A stretch of DNA of 64,000 bases from Saprospiraceae bacterium (GTDB lineage: Bacteria > Bacteroidota > Bacteroidia > Chitinophagales > Saprospiraceae). Shown one piece after another: positions 44,586 to 53,637 of this stretch (positions are counted from its first letter, which is position 1; each line of letters begins with the position of its first letter). The notes beneath the pieces are model-generated. The model searched no databases. It saw only the letters and a program-made list of their open reading frames with translations, and was not told the DNA's origin. Both the position numbers and the translations under genes were made by a program. The stretch is taken from NCBI GenBank assembly GCA_016715985.1, contig JADJXD010000001.1, positions 3,348,001-3,412,000 on the forward strand, read 5' to 3'.

Positions 44586-45996
44586 TAAACAAGCAAGATT
44601 TTTCGAAAGTGTGCAGCGCAATTTTGACAGAGCGGCTGCACATACGAGCATTCATCCGGGATTATTGGCCCAGATTAAAGTTTGTAATGCAATTTATCAG
44701 ATGAACTTCCCTGTTCGAATAGGAGATGGATTTCAAGTGATAGAGGCTTACAGAGTGCAACATAGTCATCACAGATTGCCAACCAAAGGAGGGATAAGGT
44801 TCAGTCATCTGGTAGATCAGGACGAAGTGATGGCATTGGCAGCTTTGATGACATATAAATGTGCGATTGTTGACGTTCCCTTCGGTGGTGCAAAAGGCGG
44901 TGTTAAGGTCAGTCCAAGAGCCTATACGGCCGAAGAACTTGAACGAATCACACGTCGTTACACTGTTGAATTAATACGAAAGAATTTCATAGGTCCGAGT
45001 CTTGATGTTCCGGCACCCGATTACGGAACCGGAGAAAGAGAAATGGCTTGGATTTACGACACTTATCAGACATTTAAAGGTGGTGAAATTGATGCAGCAG
45101 GATGCGTTACCGGAAAACCAGTAAATCAAAGTGGGATCAGTGGTCGAACTGAAGCAACAGGAAGAGGGGTGTTTTACGGACTAAGAGAAGCTTTCAACGA
45201 TGAAAAGTTGCTTGCAAAAATTGGCTGTTCTAAAGGAATCGCAGGCAAAACAATGGTTATTCAGGGTATGGGTAACGTAGGTTCTTATGCCGGAATGATT
45301 TCTCAGAAAGAAGGAGGAGTGAAGATTATCGGACTTTCGGAGATAGAGGGTACTATCGTCAATCCGAATGGAATCGACATGGAAACTGCTTTAGCTTACA
45401 GAAAAGAGCATGGTACAATTCTTGGCTTGCCGGGTTCCGTCACGCTACCGGAAAGAGCAGATTGGGTGAGTATCGAATGTGACATTTTATTACCATCTGC
45501 CTTGGAATCGGTTATTACAATCGAAAATGCACATCTTGTGAGAGCAAAAGTTATCGGAGAGGCTGCAAATGGTCCCGTTACTGCCAATGCTGAAGAAGTA
45601 TTGCTTAAAAATGGAGTTGTCATTATTCCGGATATGTATATCAATGCAGGAGGTGTAACAGTTTCTTACTTTGAGTGGCTGAAAAATCTATCTCACATGC
45701 GATTCGGGAGAATGGATAAGAGATTCAACCAGAATACGTACGGTAACATCGTAACAATGGTAGAAAAACTGACAGGAAAGACCATAGGAGAAAAAGAAAA
45801 GTCTCTTTTGACAAAAGGCGCTGATGAAATTGATCTGGTAAGATCCGGATTGGAAGAAACAATGGTAAACTCATACAATACAATTGCAGAAATTTACCAC
45901 AGTAATCCTAATATTGTCAGTATGAGAGATGCAGCCTTCGTATGTGCATTGAATAAAGTAGCAAACGATTATATGACTTTAGGTGTGTTCCCATAA
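44575..45996 (+). CDS. Glu/Leu/Phe/Val family dehydrogenase, probable glutamate dehydrogenase
   Basis: A 473-aa NAD(P)-dependent amino acid dehydrogenase. The active-site lysine lies in PFGGAKGGVKV (about 102-112), with the nearby LDVPAPDYGT; the Rossmann domain starts at MVIQGMGNVGSYAG. Length agrees with type I glutamate dehydrogenase, which interconverts glutamate with 2-oxoglutarate and ammonia. Discrimination between Glu and Leu specificity is not certain by eye. Its start overlaps ccmD by 11 nt, an odd partner for cytochrome maturation genes. A strong bidirectional terminator follows. Confidence 0.9.
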   Translation: MSSSKQARFFESVQRNFDRAAAHTSIHPGLLAQIKVCNAIYQMNFPVRIGDGFQVIEAYRVQHSHHRLPTKGGIRFSHLVDQDEVMALAALMTYKCAIVDVPFGGAKGGVKVSPRAYTAEELERITRRYTVELIRKNFIGPSLDVPAPDYGTGEREMAWIYDTYQTFKGGEIDAAGCVTGKPVNQSGISGRTEATGRGVFYGLREAFNDEKLLAKIGCSKGIAGKTMVIQGMGNVGSYAGMISQKEGGVKIIGLSEIEGTIVNPNGIDMETALAYRKEHGTILGLPGSVTLPERADWVSIECDILLPSALESVITIENAHLVRAKVIGEAANGPVTANAEEVLLKNGVVIIPDMYINAGGVTVSYFEWLKNLSHMRFGRMDKRFNQNTYGNIVTMVEKLTGKTIGEKEKSLLTKGADEIDLVRSGLEETMVNSYNTIAEIYHSNPNIVSMRDAAFVCALNKVANDYMTLGVFP

Positions 45997-46012
45997 TTGA
46001 AGTTCTTCATAA

Positions 46013-46052
46013 AAAACAGAAAAGGCAGATTTATTTCTGCCTTTTCTGTTTT
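46013..46052. terminator. Bidirectional terminator
   Basis: A perfect 17-bp stem: AAAACAGAAAAGGCAGA (46013-46029) and TCTGCCTTTTCTGTTTT (46036-46052), with a 6-nt loop. A-runs on one side and T-runs on the other let it serve both the dehydrogenase gene and the convergent gene ending at 46052. Confidence 0.88.
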
Positions 46053-47452
46053 CACTGATAGCCAAACAGTCGTTTCTCTTTGATCAATTTAACTAAAGTT
46101 TCAGGTACTTTAGACTCCCAAATATCTTTGCCTTCCTTAATTTCCTGTAATACCTGATGTGGAAATATATGTAAATTCTCTTTATTGTAATTTTCTACTT
46201 CTACAATCTGTTTGCTATCTAATAAATACCTGTACAGAAACTTGATTCCTTCCGGAACTGCCAGTTTATTGGCAGTCATCAACTCATTACTGTTTTCTAT
46301 GATTGCCGGATAAGCATAGATTCTGATATTCTGACTAAACAATTCCCCAAATGCAACCAACAATCTGCCATCCTGATTCTGATAAAATTTATCTTCTATT
46401 ATCTCCAATAATTCTCTGATACCAATCACAAGACCCAAATTATCAATTTTATAATCACTGAGGTAGTTAATCAGCATCTGGTGATTGCTGCAATCAGTAA
46501 CTAAAACTTTATGGCCCAAAGCACAAAGCATATCCGCCCTGTCTAGATAGTCTTTCTCATCAATATCTGCCTGATCGCCTTTCAGATAATCCATAGTCAT
46601 TTCCATCATCAGATACGCATTTTCATCAGGAACAGCAGTTTCCGTTCTGAACTGCTGGAAACTGGAACGGATAACGTCCAATGTCACCAAAGTAGGCGGT
46701 CTGAAATTTCCTCTGATGACCATTAAAGATTTTCTATATAAAAATTCTGATGCATGAATACTCTGACCTGTTTCATCAAATAAAGTTACACTAGTCAGTT
46801 TATGCTTTACAAGATAGAGTGAAAACAATCTTCTGTCAAATTGGTCAAAATCTGGGCCGGTTATCCTTAACAAATCAACTGATACTCTGTCTTTGATGCC
46901 ATCAATCAGTGACCTTACCATTTTTTCCGGTTCGTTCATATAATAAAAACAGGCATACAGCATATTGACACCCAATATTCCGATAGCTTCCTGCTGAAGT
47001 CTGTTATTAGTGTCTAACATTTTTACATGCAGTACCATATCATTGGGAGGGCTGCCGGGAGTCAATTGGAAACGCAATCCCAGCCAACCGTTTCCTTTGA
47101 TCGTCCGGGTATAATTTATAGCAGAGACAGTATCTGCAAATACAAAAAAATTGGTATCCTGTCGTACAGGAGTAAGACGTTCTTCCATCAACCCCCATTC
47201 GTGGTTCAGCATTTTATAGAGACGTGATTCGCACACATACCTACCGGTTGGCTCGGGACCGTATATCGCATCTGAATAAGTCTTGTCATAAGCGGACATC
47301 GTTTTGGCGATGGTTCCTGCCGCAGCTCCTGCCTGAAAAAAGTTTCGTGCTACTTCCTGTCCTGCTCCGATCTCTGCAAATGTGCCGTAAAAATTGTCAT
47401 TGAGATTAATCTCCAATGCCTTTTGCTCGGTTTTAATCATTTGATATTCCAT
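46052..47452 (-). CDS. Conserved protein of unknown function (FAEIGAGQEVA family)
   Basis: A 466-aa cytoplasmic protein with no signal peptide. Its N-terminus carries the motif FYGTFAEIGAGQEVARNFF (about 22-40) followed by GTIAKTMSAYD. I recognise this pattern from conserved proteins in many bacteria, but I do not know an established activity and assign none. The middle (about 180-330) looks alpha/beta with LRITGPDFDQFD and TLFDETGQSIHASEFLYRK. Either Met1 or Met5 can be the start. It is single, has a clear -7 promoter and shares the terminator with the dehydrogenase gene. Confidence 0.75.
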   Translation of the reverse strand: MEYQMIKTEQKALEINLNDNFYGTFAEIGAGQEVARNFFQAGAAAGTIAKTMSAYDKTYSDAIYGPEPTGRYVCESRLYKMLNHEWGLMEERLTPVRQDTNFFVFADTVSAINYTRTIKGNGWLGLRFQLTPGSPPNDMVLHVKMLDTNNRLQQEAIGILGVNMLYACFYYMNEPEKMVRSLIDGIKDRVSVDLLRITGPDFDQFDRRLFSLYLVKHKLTSVTLFDETGQSIHASEFLYRKSLMVIRGNFRPPTLVTLDVIRSSFQQFRTETAVPDENAYLMMEMTMDYLKGDQADIDEKDYLDRADMLCALGHKVLVTDCSNHQMLINYLSDYKIDNLGLVIGIRELLEIIEDKFYQNQDGRLLVAFGELFSQNIRIYAYPAIIENSNELMTANKLAVPEGIKFLYRYLLDSKQIVEVENYNKENLHIFPHQVLQEIKEGKDIWESKVPETLVKLIKEKRLFGYQ

Positions 47453-47487
47453 AGTAAATTTGTATATTAAACTCTATCTTGAAGGTC

Positions 47488-47496
47488 GCAAAGGTA
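47488..47496 (-). promoter_or_regulatory. -7 element before the FAEIGAGQEVA gene
   Basis: The minus strand reads TACCTTTGC, a full match to TAnnTTTGC, 36 nt upstream of the start. Confidence 0.5.
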
Positions 47497-47553
47497 CTTA
47501 AATTGTGTGTAATATAAAAAGTGTTGGATATGTTAGAATGGAAATATGAGCAT

Positions 47554-47619
47554 GTAGTTAGTAGCTCGTAGTTGATATGCTCGTAGTTAATAGCTTGTAG
47601 TTATTAGCTCGTAACTATG
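47554..47619. repeat. Short degenerate tandem repeat, about 4.5 copies
   Basis: Units of 14-15 nt: GTAGTTAGTAGCTC, GTAGTTGATATGCTC, GTAGTTAATAGCTT, GTAGTTATTAGCTC, then a partial GTAACTATG. It lies in the 298-nt divergent gap that also holds the two promoters for the flanking genes; nothing else is seen in that gap. Confidence 0.8.
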
Positions 47620-47703
47620 TCCCAACAGCTAACAGCCAATACATTTTCGTCGATAAATTTTAATTTTAACTACATTTTTATAGACAATTTGAAAATATGG
47701 ATA

Positions 47704-47711
47704 TATCTTTG
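47704..47711 (+). promoter_or_regulatory. -7 element before the SPFH gene
   Basis: TATCTTTG fits TAnnTTTG, 40 nt before the SPFH start codon. Confidence 0.45.
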
Positions 47712-47750
47712 TGATATCAAATTAATATCAAAATAAAACAATTTAAAAAC

Positions 47751-48611
47751 ATGAAAACAGAAAAAACATTTCAAGCAAATTCAGGGTATGTCATCCTTAT
47801 CCTTAGTCTCCTTATTTTGGGATTATCCATTGCTAATTTTATCGGACAATGGATTCATATCGGATATTCGGCACTCGGTAGTTTTATTGGCGTATTTCTT
47901 TTAACAGGGTTTATGGCTATCGAACCGAATAGCAGCAGGGTATTAAATCTTTTTGGTAAATATGTAGGGACTGCCAGAGAAAGTGGATTTTACTGGACAA
48001 ATCCATTCTTTTCAAAAAGAAAAATATCACTCAGAGCACACAATCTGGAAACCAGTCAATTGAAAGTAAATGACAAACAAGGTAATCCTATTATGATTGC
48101 CGCCGTAGTAGTATGGCGTGTAAAAGAAACATACAAAGCAGCCTTTGAAGTTGAAAATTTTGAAACTTTCGTTTCGATACAAAGTGAATCCGCACTACGA
48201 AAAATGGCAATGGAATACTCTTACGACAATTTTGAAGATGAAAATGCTGAAATTACTTTGCGATCAAGTTCAGCTGAAATCAATCATATGCTGGAAGAAG
48301 AAATCTCTGAAAGACTTTCCATTGCCGGTATTGAAGTCATTGAAGCCCGTATCAGCCATTTGGCTTATGCACAGGAGATTGCCAGTGCAATGCTCCAAAG
48401 ACAACAAGCTTCTGCGGTCGTTGCAGCGAGAAGTAAAATTGTGGAGGGGGCTGTTGGTATGGTAGAAATGGCACTGGAAGCGCTGAATAAAAAACAGATT
48501 GTACATCTTGATGAAGAGAAGAAAGCGGCTATGGTGAGTAATCTGCTTGTAGTGTTGTGTTCGGATAAATCGGCTTCACCCGTAGTCAACACAGGAACGT
48601 TGCATCAATAG
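47751..48611 (+). CDS. SPFH/Band 7 (stomatin-prohibitin) family membrane protein
   Basis: A 286-aa protein with two close hydrophobic segments at 14-62 and a Band 7 domain (about 70-225: RVLNLFGKYVGTARESG, VWRVKETYKAAFEVENF, AQEIASAMLQRQQASAVVAA). The C-terminal helix is Ala/Glu-rich. SPFH proteins oligomerise on the membrane and mark protease or lipid microdomains. It is followed 2 nt later by a tiny ribbon-helix-helix gene, an arrangement also known elsewhere, suggesting a linked function. Confidence 0.9.
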   Translation: MKTEKTFQANSGYVILILSLLILGLSIANFIGQWIHIGYSALGSFIGVFLLTGFMAIEPNSSRVLNLFGKYVGTARESGFYWTNPFFSKRKISLRAHNLETSQLKVNDKQGNPIMIAAVVVWRVKETYKAAFEVENFETFVSIQSESALRKMAMEYSYDNFEDENAEITLRSSSAEINHMLEEEISERLSIAGIEVIEARISHLAYAQEIASAMLQRQQASAVVAARSKIVEGAVGMVEMALEALNKKQIVHLDEEKKAAMVSNLLVVLCSDKSASPVVNTGTLHQ

Positions 48612-48613
48612 AA

Positions 48614-48778
48614 ATGAGTGAAAAAAAATCATTTGTACTCAGGCTCAATACTGAAACATATGCTGCACTCGAAAAGTGGGCTGCTGATGAATTTCGTAGT
48701 GTGAATGGTCAACTGGAGTATATTATCAGTAAAGCTTTAAAAGACGCAAAAAGGATTAAAAAAGAGACAGAGTCATAA
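48614..48778 (+). CDS. 54-aa Arc-like ribbon-helix-helix protein
   Basis: A small frame just 2 nt after the SPFH stop: KSFVLRLNTETYAALEKWAA then DEFRSVNGQLEYIISKALKD. The strand FVLRLN, the first helix and the second helix NGQLEYIISKAL have the ribbon-helix-helix (Arc/MetJ) pattern, so a DNA-binding dimer is expected. The close spacing implies co-expression with the SPFH protein. Whether it regulates that operon or has become an accessory SPFH partner cannot be told from sequence. Confidence 0.8.
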   Translation: MSEKKSFVLRLNTETYAALEKWAADEFRSVNGQLEYIISKALKDAKRIKKETES

Positions 48779-48806
48779 TACTATGATTATCGGCCTGATA
48801 TTATCA

Positions 48807-49370
48807 TCATGCTTCCGGTGGTTTTGTACTCTTAAAAACATAACCGGGTGGAATATTAACCGGAACAAAATGTACGCTGACATTTCCAAATATTTTTTTG
48901 TAAATATTGCGGACATGAAGGGAATAATGCATTTGTATAAATATTCCACCCGTTTTTAGTAGCCTGAAACACTCAGAAAGAATTAAGATTCTGCTTTGTT
49001 CATTTAATACTAAAAAAGGTAGTGCAGAGATAATCGTATCTGCTTTTTCGTGATTATTCAACATCAGATAGTATTCCATTTTATCCGCATTATCAAAAAT
49101 AGGTATCAGTCTGTCATCCGGAATATTGCATAACTCTTTATACAGATTTTCGTTTATTTCAAATGCTAAAAGTATGCCTTCAGGGTGCATTCTATCTAAT
49201 ATATACTGCGTTATAACACCATCTCCGGCACCTAATTCAATGATAACTTTATCATTAACGGGATCAATAAATCCGGCCATTTTTTCACACATCGCGTTAC
49301 CACTTCTGGCAACAGAGCCAATCTTTTGAAAATTTTTGATTCCTTCGAGAAGGAATTTTACTCTACGCAT
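48807..49370 (-). CDS. Class I SAM-dependent methyltransferase (PmtA/KsgA-like)
   Basis: A 187-aa methyltransferase with motif I VIIELGAGDGVITQYIL (about 38-54), an acidic motif II FEINENLY and motif IV SALPFLVLNEQ. The SALPF pattern and the short length resemble phospholipid N-methyltransferases (PmtA type), which act on phosphatidylethanolamine at the membrane. A rRNA adenine dimethylase-like enzyme is the alternative. It lies 10 nt after scpA on the same strand. Confidence 0.78.
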   Translation of the reverse strand: MRRVKFLLEGIKNFQKIGSVARSGNAMCEKMAGFIDPVNDKVIIELGAGDGVITQYILDRMHPEGILLAFEINENLYKELCNIPDDRLIPIFDNADKMEYYLMLNNHEKADTIISALPFLVLNEQSRILILSECFRLLKTGGIFIQMHYSLHVRNIYKKIFGNVSVHFVPVNIPPGYVFKSTKPPEA

Positions 49371-49380
49371 AATTTTACCT

Positions 49381-51516
49381 TCAGCTTGTTTTTTGAATCA
49401 GAATTTGTAAAATTTCTATGGCTGCTTCACTGATAATGGTTCCGGGTCCAAACACTGCAAGTACACCTTCATCAAAAAGAAACTGATAATCCTGTGGAGG
49501 AACCACTCCTCCAACAATAACCATTATATCATCCCGGCCAATTTGTTTTAATGCATTAATTGTCTGAGGAACCAGCGTTTTGTGACCCGCTGCAAGTGAT
49601 GATATTCCCAATATGTGCACATCATTTTCTGCTGCCTGACGAGCAGCTTCTTCCGGGGTTTGAAATAATGGACCAATATCAACATCAAATCCGAGGTCAG
49701 CGAAACTGGTTGCAATAATTTTTGCGCCTCGATCATGCCCGTCCTGACCCAATTTGGCAATCATTATTCTTGGTCGTCGACCCTCGAGTATTGCGAATTT
49801 ATCGGAAAGAATCTGTGCTTGCCTAAATTTATTATCCATACTTATTTCTTTGGAATAAACACCTGAAATAGTGCGATTGGTAGCAGTGAATCTACCATAT
49901 ACTTTTTCCACCGCATCCGAGATTTCCCCCAATGTTGCTCTTTCCCTTGCAGCTACAACTGCAAATTCCAGTAGGTTGCCGGATCCTGAAGATGCACAAT
50001 TCTCTAATGACAGCAACGCAGCCAAAACTGCAGCTTCATTTCGTTTTGCTTTTACGCTCTTTATGCTTTCTATTTGCTGATTCCTAACACGATTATTATC
50101 AACTTCCAAAAGATCAATATTATTATCCTTATCTTCCCTTAGATAATTGACTCCTATAATTTTTTCAGAATTACTATCAATCCTTGCTTGTTTTTTAGCT
50201 GCTGCTTCTTCAATTCTGAGCTTAGGAATACCTTTTTCGATAGCAGAAGCCATGCCGCCGAGTGCTTCTATTTCTTCAATATGCTCCGATGCTTTTTTAA
50301 ATAATTGTTCAGTAAGTGATTCTACATAAAAAGAACCACCCAACGGATCTATTGCGTTTATAATACCGGTCTCTGTTTGCAGATATTTTTGTGTTTCTCT
50401 TGCGATTCGGGCAGAAAAATCTGTGGGTAATGCGATTGCTTCATCGAGGGCATTGGTATGTAATGATTGTGTACCTCCTAAAACTGCTGCAAGTGCTTCG
50501 ATGCAGGTACGGGCTACATTATTGAACGGATCCTGTGCAGTAAGACTGTAACCGGATGTCTGACAATGCGTACGTAAAGACAAAGTCTTGTCGTTTTTTG
50601 CTCCTAGAGATTTTACAGCTTTAGCCCACAGTAATCTGGCAGCACGCATTTTGGCTATTTCCATAAAAAAATTCATACCGATGCCCCAGAAAAAGGAAAA
50701 TCGACCGACAAATTCATCTATCTGTAATCCGGCTTTCAGTCCGGCACGTATATATTCCATTCCGTCCGCTATCGTGTATGCCAGCTCCAGATCAGCAGGT
50801 GCACCAGCTTCGTGCATATGATAGCCACTGATAGAAATACTATTAAATTTAGGCATATGGGATGCTGTAAAAGCAAAAATATCTGATATGATACGGATTG
50901 ATGGTTTGGGTGGATAAATGTAGGTATTTCGCACCATAAACTCTTTCAGGATATCATTTTGGATAGTTCCACTGAGTTTTTCCATCGGAACTCCCTGTTC
51001 TTCTGCCGTTACAATAAAAAAGGCGAGAATCGGAATAACTGCACCATTCATGGTCATAGAAACGGACATCTGGTCTAAGGGAATCTGGTCGAATAAAATT
51101 TTCATGTCTTCGACTGTATCTATGGCAACTCCGGCCATTCCTACATCGCCAGCCACCCGGGGATGATCGGAATCATAGCCTCTGTGTGTCGCAAGATCAA
51201 ATGCAACAGATAGTCCTTTCTGTCCGGCGGCCAGATTTTTTTTATAAAATGAATTACTATCTTCAGCAGTTGAAAATCCTGCATATTGTCTGATAGTCCA
51301 TGGTGAAGAAAGATACATAGTTGAGTATGGTCCGCGAAGGAACGGAGGCATTCCTGCTACTCCGGTTAGATGACCGGCATTCTGTAAATCTGTTTTGAAG
51401 TATTGATTCTGCAGGTTAATTCCTTCCTGAGTAACAAACATTTCTGCTCTGCCTAGCACGGAATCCCGCCCCAGGCTCAGATCAATTTTTAAATGTTTAT
51501 TTTCAACTTTTTGCAT
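49381..51516 (-). CDS. scpA: Methylmalonyl-CoA mutase, large (catalytic) subunit
   Basis: A 711-aa adenosylcobalamin enzyme that interconverts methylmalonyl-CoA and succinyl-CoA. The N-terminal TIM-barrel contains YSTMYLSSPWTIRQYAGFST and SISGYHMHEAGA. The C-terminal B12-binding domain has DGHDRG (about 600) with the cobalt-ligating His, then GISSLAAGHKTLVP and VVGGVVP. Length matches the large subunit. The small subunit gene is not adjacent; the enzyme may have its partner elsewhere or act as a homodimer. It lies between thrS and the methyltransferase on one strand. Confidence 0.96.
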   Translation of the reverse strand: MQKVENKHLKIDLSLGRDSVLGRAEMFVTQEGINLQNQYFKTDLQNAGHLTGVAGMPPFLRGPYSTMYLSSPWTIRQYAGFSTAEDSNSFYKKNLAAGQKGLSVAFDLATHRGYDSDHPRVAGDVGMAGVAIDTVEDMKILFDQIPLDQMSVSMTMNGAVIPILAFFIVTAEEQGVPMEKLSGTIQNDILKEFMVRNTYIYPPKPSIRIISDIFAFTASHMPKFNSISISGYHMHEAGAPADLELAYTIADGMEYIRAGLKAGLQIDEFVGRFSFFWGIGMNFFMEIAKMRAARLLWAKAVKSLGAKNDKTLSLRTHCQTSGYSLTAQDPFNNVARTCIEALAAVLGGTQSLHTNALDEAIALPTDFSARIARETQKYLQTETGIINAIDPLGGSFYVESLTEQLFKKASEHIEEIEALGGMASAIEKGIPKLRIEEAAAKKQARIDSNSEKIIGVNYLREDKDNNIDLLEVDNNRVRNQQIESIKSVKAKRNEAAVLAALLSLENCASSGSGNLLEFAVVAARERATLGEISDAVEKVYGRFTATNRTISGVYSKEISMDNKFRQAQILSDKFAILEGRRPRIMIAKLGQDGHDRGAKIIATSFADLGFDVDIGPLFQTPEEAARQAAENDVHILGISSLAAGHKTLVPQTINALKQIGRDDIMVIVGGVVPPQDYQFLFDEGVLAVFGPGTIISEAAIEILQILIQKTS

Positions 51517-51588
51517 TTTACAATTTTGTCAAAAAAAGAAGAAAATCCTGCAAGCAATCATTGTAAGATGATGGGAAAAATTTACAGG

Positions 51589-53517
51589 TTATTTAGCCAA
51601 TTCTTCCTTAAAATAACTTAAGAAATCCTCTGTTTTCATTTGTCCCAAATCTCCGCCGGCTCCCTGTTTTCTAACGGACACCATTCCTGACTCAGCTTCC
51701 TTATCTCCAATAATCAGCATAAAAGGAATTCTTTTTAATTCTGTGTCTCTAATTTTACGCCCTATAGATTCTGCTCTTTCATCAATAAATCCACGTATGT
51801 CATGTTCCGCAAGTTTAGCTTTTATTTCTTCACAATATGGAATCAATCTGTCAGAAATCGGAAGCAAGGCATATTGATCAGGCGCCAGCCACAATGGAAA
51901 TTTTCCGGCTGTATGTTCAATTAAGATACTGATAAATCTCTCCATAGAACCAAATGGTGCTCTGTGTATCATTACCGGTCTGTGTGGTTTATTGTCAGCA
52001 CCAATATATTCAAGTTCAAAACGTTCGGGCAAATTATAATCCACTTGAATAGTACCCAACTGCCAAGATCGTCCCAAAGCATCTTTGATCATGAAATCTA
52101 ATTTTGGACCATAGAAAGCTGCTTCGCCCAGAACAGTTGTAGTCTCCATATCCACTTCTGCTACTGCCTCAATGATAGCTTTTTCCGCAGCATTCCAATT
52201 CTCGTCTGAACCTATATATTTTTCAGGTTTTTCAGGATCTCTTAACGAAATCTGTGCAGTGAAATTGTCAAATCCCATCTTCTTTATGACCATGGTGGTC
52301 AATTCCAGAACTATCAGAAACTCACCTTTTACCTGCTCGGCTGTACAAAATATATGCGCATCATCCTGTGTGAATCCTCTTACCCGAGAGAGTCCATGCA
52401 GTTCGCCGCTTTGCTCATATCTGTACACCGTTCCGAATTCACCGATCCTCAGAGGTAATTCCCGGTAAGATCTGGGTCTGTGGCCGAATATTTCACAGTG
52501 ATGCGGGCAGTTCATAGGTTTTAACAGGAATTCTTCTCCTTCTTTGGGTGTGTGAATGGGTTGAAAACTATCAGCACCATACTTAGCATAATGACCGGAT
52601 GTGATATATAAACTTTTGCTCCCGATATGAGGAGTTACCACCATCTGATAACCTTGTTTTTCCTGTTCTGCCCGCAGGAAATTTTGGAGACGTTCCCTTA
52701 GTTGTGTACCTTTGGGCAACCAGATAGGCAGACCCTGACCTACTTTTTCAGAAAACATAAAGAGTTCAAGTTCTGCTCCCAACTTACGGTGATCCCGTTT
52801 TTTTGCTTCTTCCAGCAACTCGAGATATTCTGTCAGTTCCTTTTGTTTAGGAAAGGTGATTCCGTATATCCGTGTCATCTGTTGACGTTTTTCATCTCCT
52901 CGCCAATATGCACCGGCGAGATTCATGAGTTTGACGGCTTTGATAGATGAAGTGTCGGGAATATGCGGGCCACGACAAAGGTCTGTAAAATTACCTTGTG
53001 TGTAAAAAGTAATAGTTCCATCTGCCAAATCTTCCAAAAGTTCGAGTTTGTATTCGTCACCTTTTTCTTTAAAGTAAGATATGGCATCAGATTTGGAAAC
53101 TTCTTTTCGGATATACTGACTTTTATTTCTTGCTAATTCCAGTATTTTCTCTTCTATCGCAGGTAGGTCAGCCGGTGTCAATGTATGCCCTCCTGTATCA
53201 ACGTCATAGTAATAACCATTATCTATGGCCGGTCCGATACCGAACTTTATGCCCGGATAGAGAGCTTCCAGCGCTTCTGCCATCAGGTGAGCTGAAGAAT
53301 GCCAGTAAGTAGCTTTCCCTTCTTTATCATTCCAGGTGTGCAGTTTAACGCTGGCGTCCGTGTCTATCGGTCTGTTGGAGTCCACTACTGAGCCATTGAC
53401 AGTAGCTGCCAATACATTTCTTGCCAATCCTTCACTGATAGAAAGTGCTATTTCCATAGCGGTCACACCAGCTGGATACTGCCTTAAACTTCCATCAGGT
53501 AAACTAATATTAATCAT
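51589..53517 (-). CDS. thrS: Threonyl-tRNA synthetase
   Basis: A 642-aa class II synthetase that charges tRNA-Thr. From ATG 53517 (MINISLPDGSLRQYPAGVTA) it has the N-terminal TGS domain, the editing domain with the HxxxH motif (HSSAHLMAEALE), the catalytic core with Zn ligands beginning MNCPHHCEIF, motif 2 RVRGFTQDDAHIF and motif 3, and the C-terminal anticodon-binding domain. The upstream TTG at 53541 overlaps the -7 promoter and is not a credible start. Confidence 0.97.
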   Translation of the reverse strand: MINISLPDGSLRQYPAGVTAMEIALSISEGLARNVLAATVNGSVVDSNRPIDTDASVKLHTWNDKEGKATYWHSSAHLMAEALEALYPGIKFGIGPAIDNGYYYDVDTGGHTLTPADLPAIEEKILELARNKSQYIRKEVSKSDAISYFKEKGDEYKLELLEDLADGTITFYTQGNFTDLCRGPHIPDTSSIKAVKLMNLAGAYWRGDEKRQQMTRIYGITFPKQKELTEYLELLEEAKKRDHRKLGAELELFMFSEKVGQGLPIWLPKGTQLRERLQNFLRAEQEKQGYQMVVTPHIGSKSLYITSGHYAKYGADSFQPIHTPKEGEEFLLKPMNCPHHCEIFGHRPRSYRELPLRIGEFGTVYRYEQSGELHGLSRVRGFTQDDAHIFCTAEQVKGEFLIVLELTTMVIKKMGFDNFTAQISLRDPEKPEKYIGSDENWNAAEKAIIEAVAEVDMETTTVLGEAAFYGPKLDFMIKDALGRSWQLGTIQVDYNLPERFELEYIGADNKPHRPVMIHRAPFGSMERFISILIEHTAGKFPLWLAPDQYALLPISDRLIPYCEEIKAKLAEHDIRGFIDERAESIGRKIRDTELKRIPFMLIIGDKEAESGMVSVRKQGAGGDLGQMKTEDFLSYFKEELAK

Positions 53518-53537
53518 ACAAGCTTTGTTTTTAGCGT

Positions 53538-53546
53538 GCAAAGTTA
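53538..53546 (-). promoter_or_regulatory. -7 element before thrS
   Basis: The minus strand reads TAACTTTGC, a full match to TAnnTTTGC, 21 nt upstream of ATG 53517. It fixes the start: the leader is only about 14 nt, so there is no T-box or other leader control. Confidence 0.6.
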
Positions 53547-53637
53547 AGGATTATTTTGGATTGCGTACGACAGAGTTTTTAAAAGTGTCCGGCTTTAAAC
53601 TGATTTGTTTGTTTTGGTAACAAATTTTAAAATTGTA

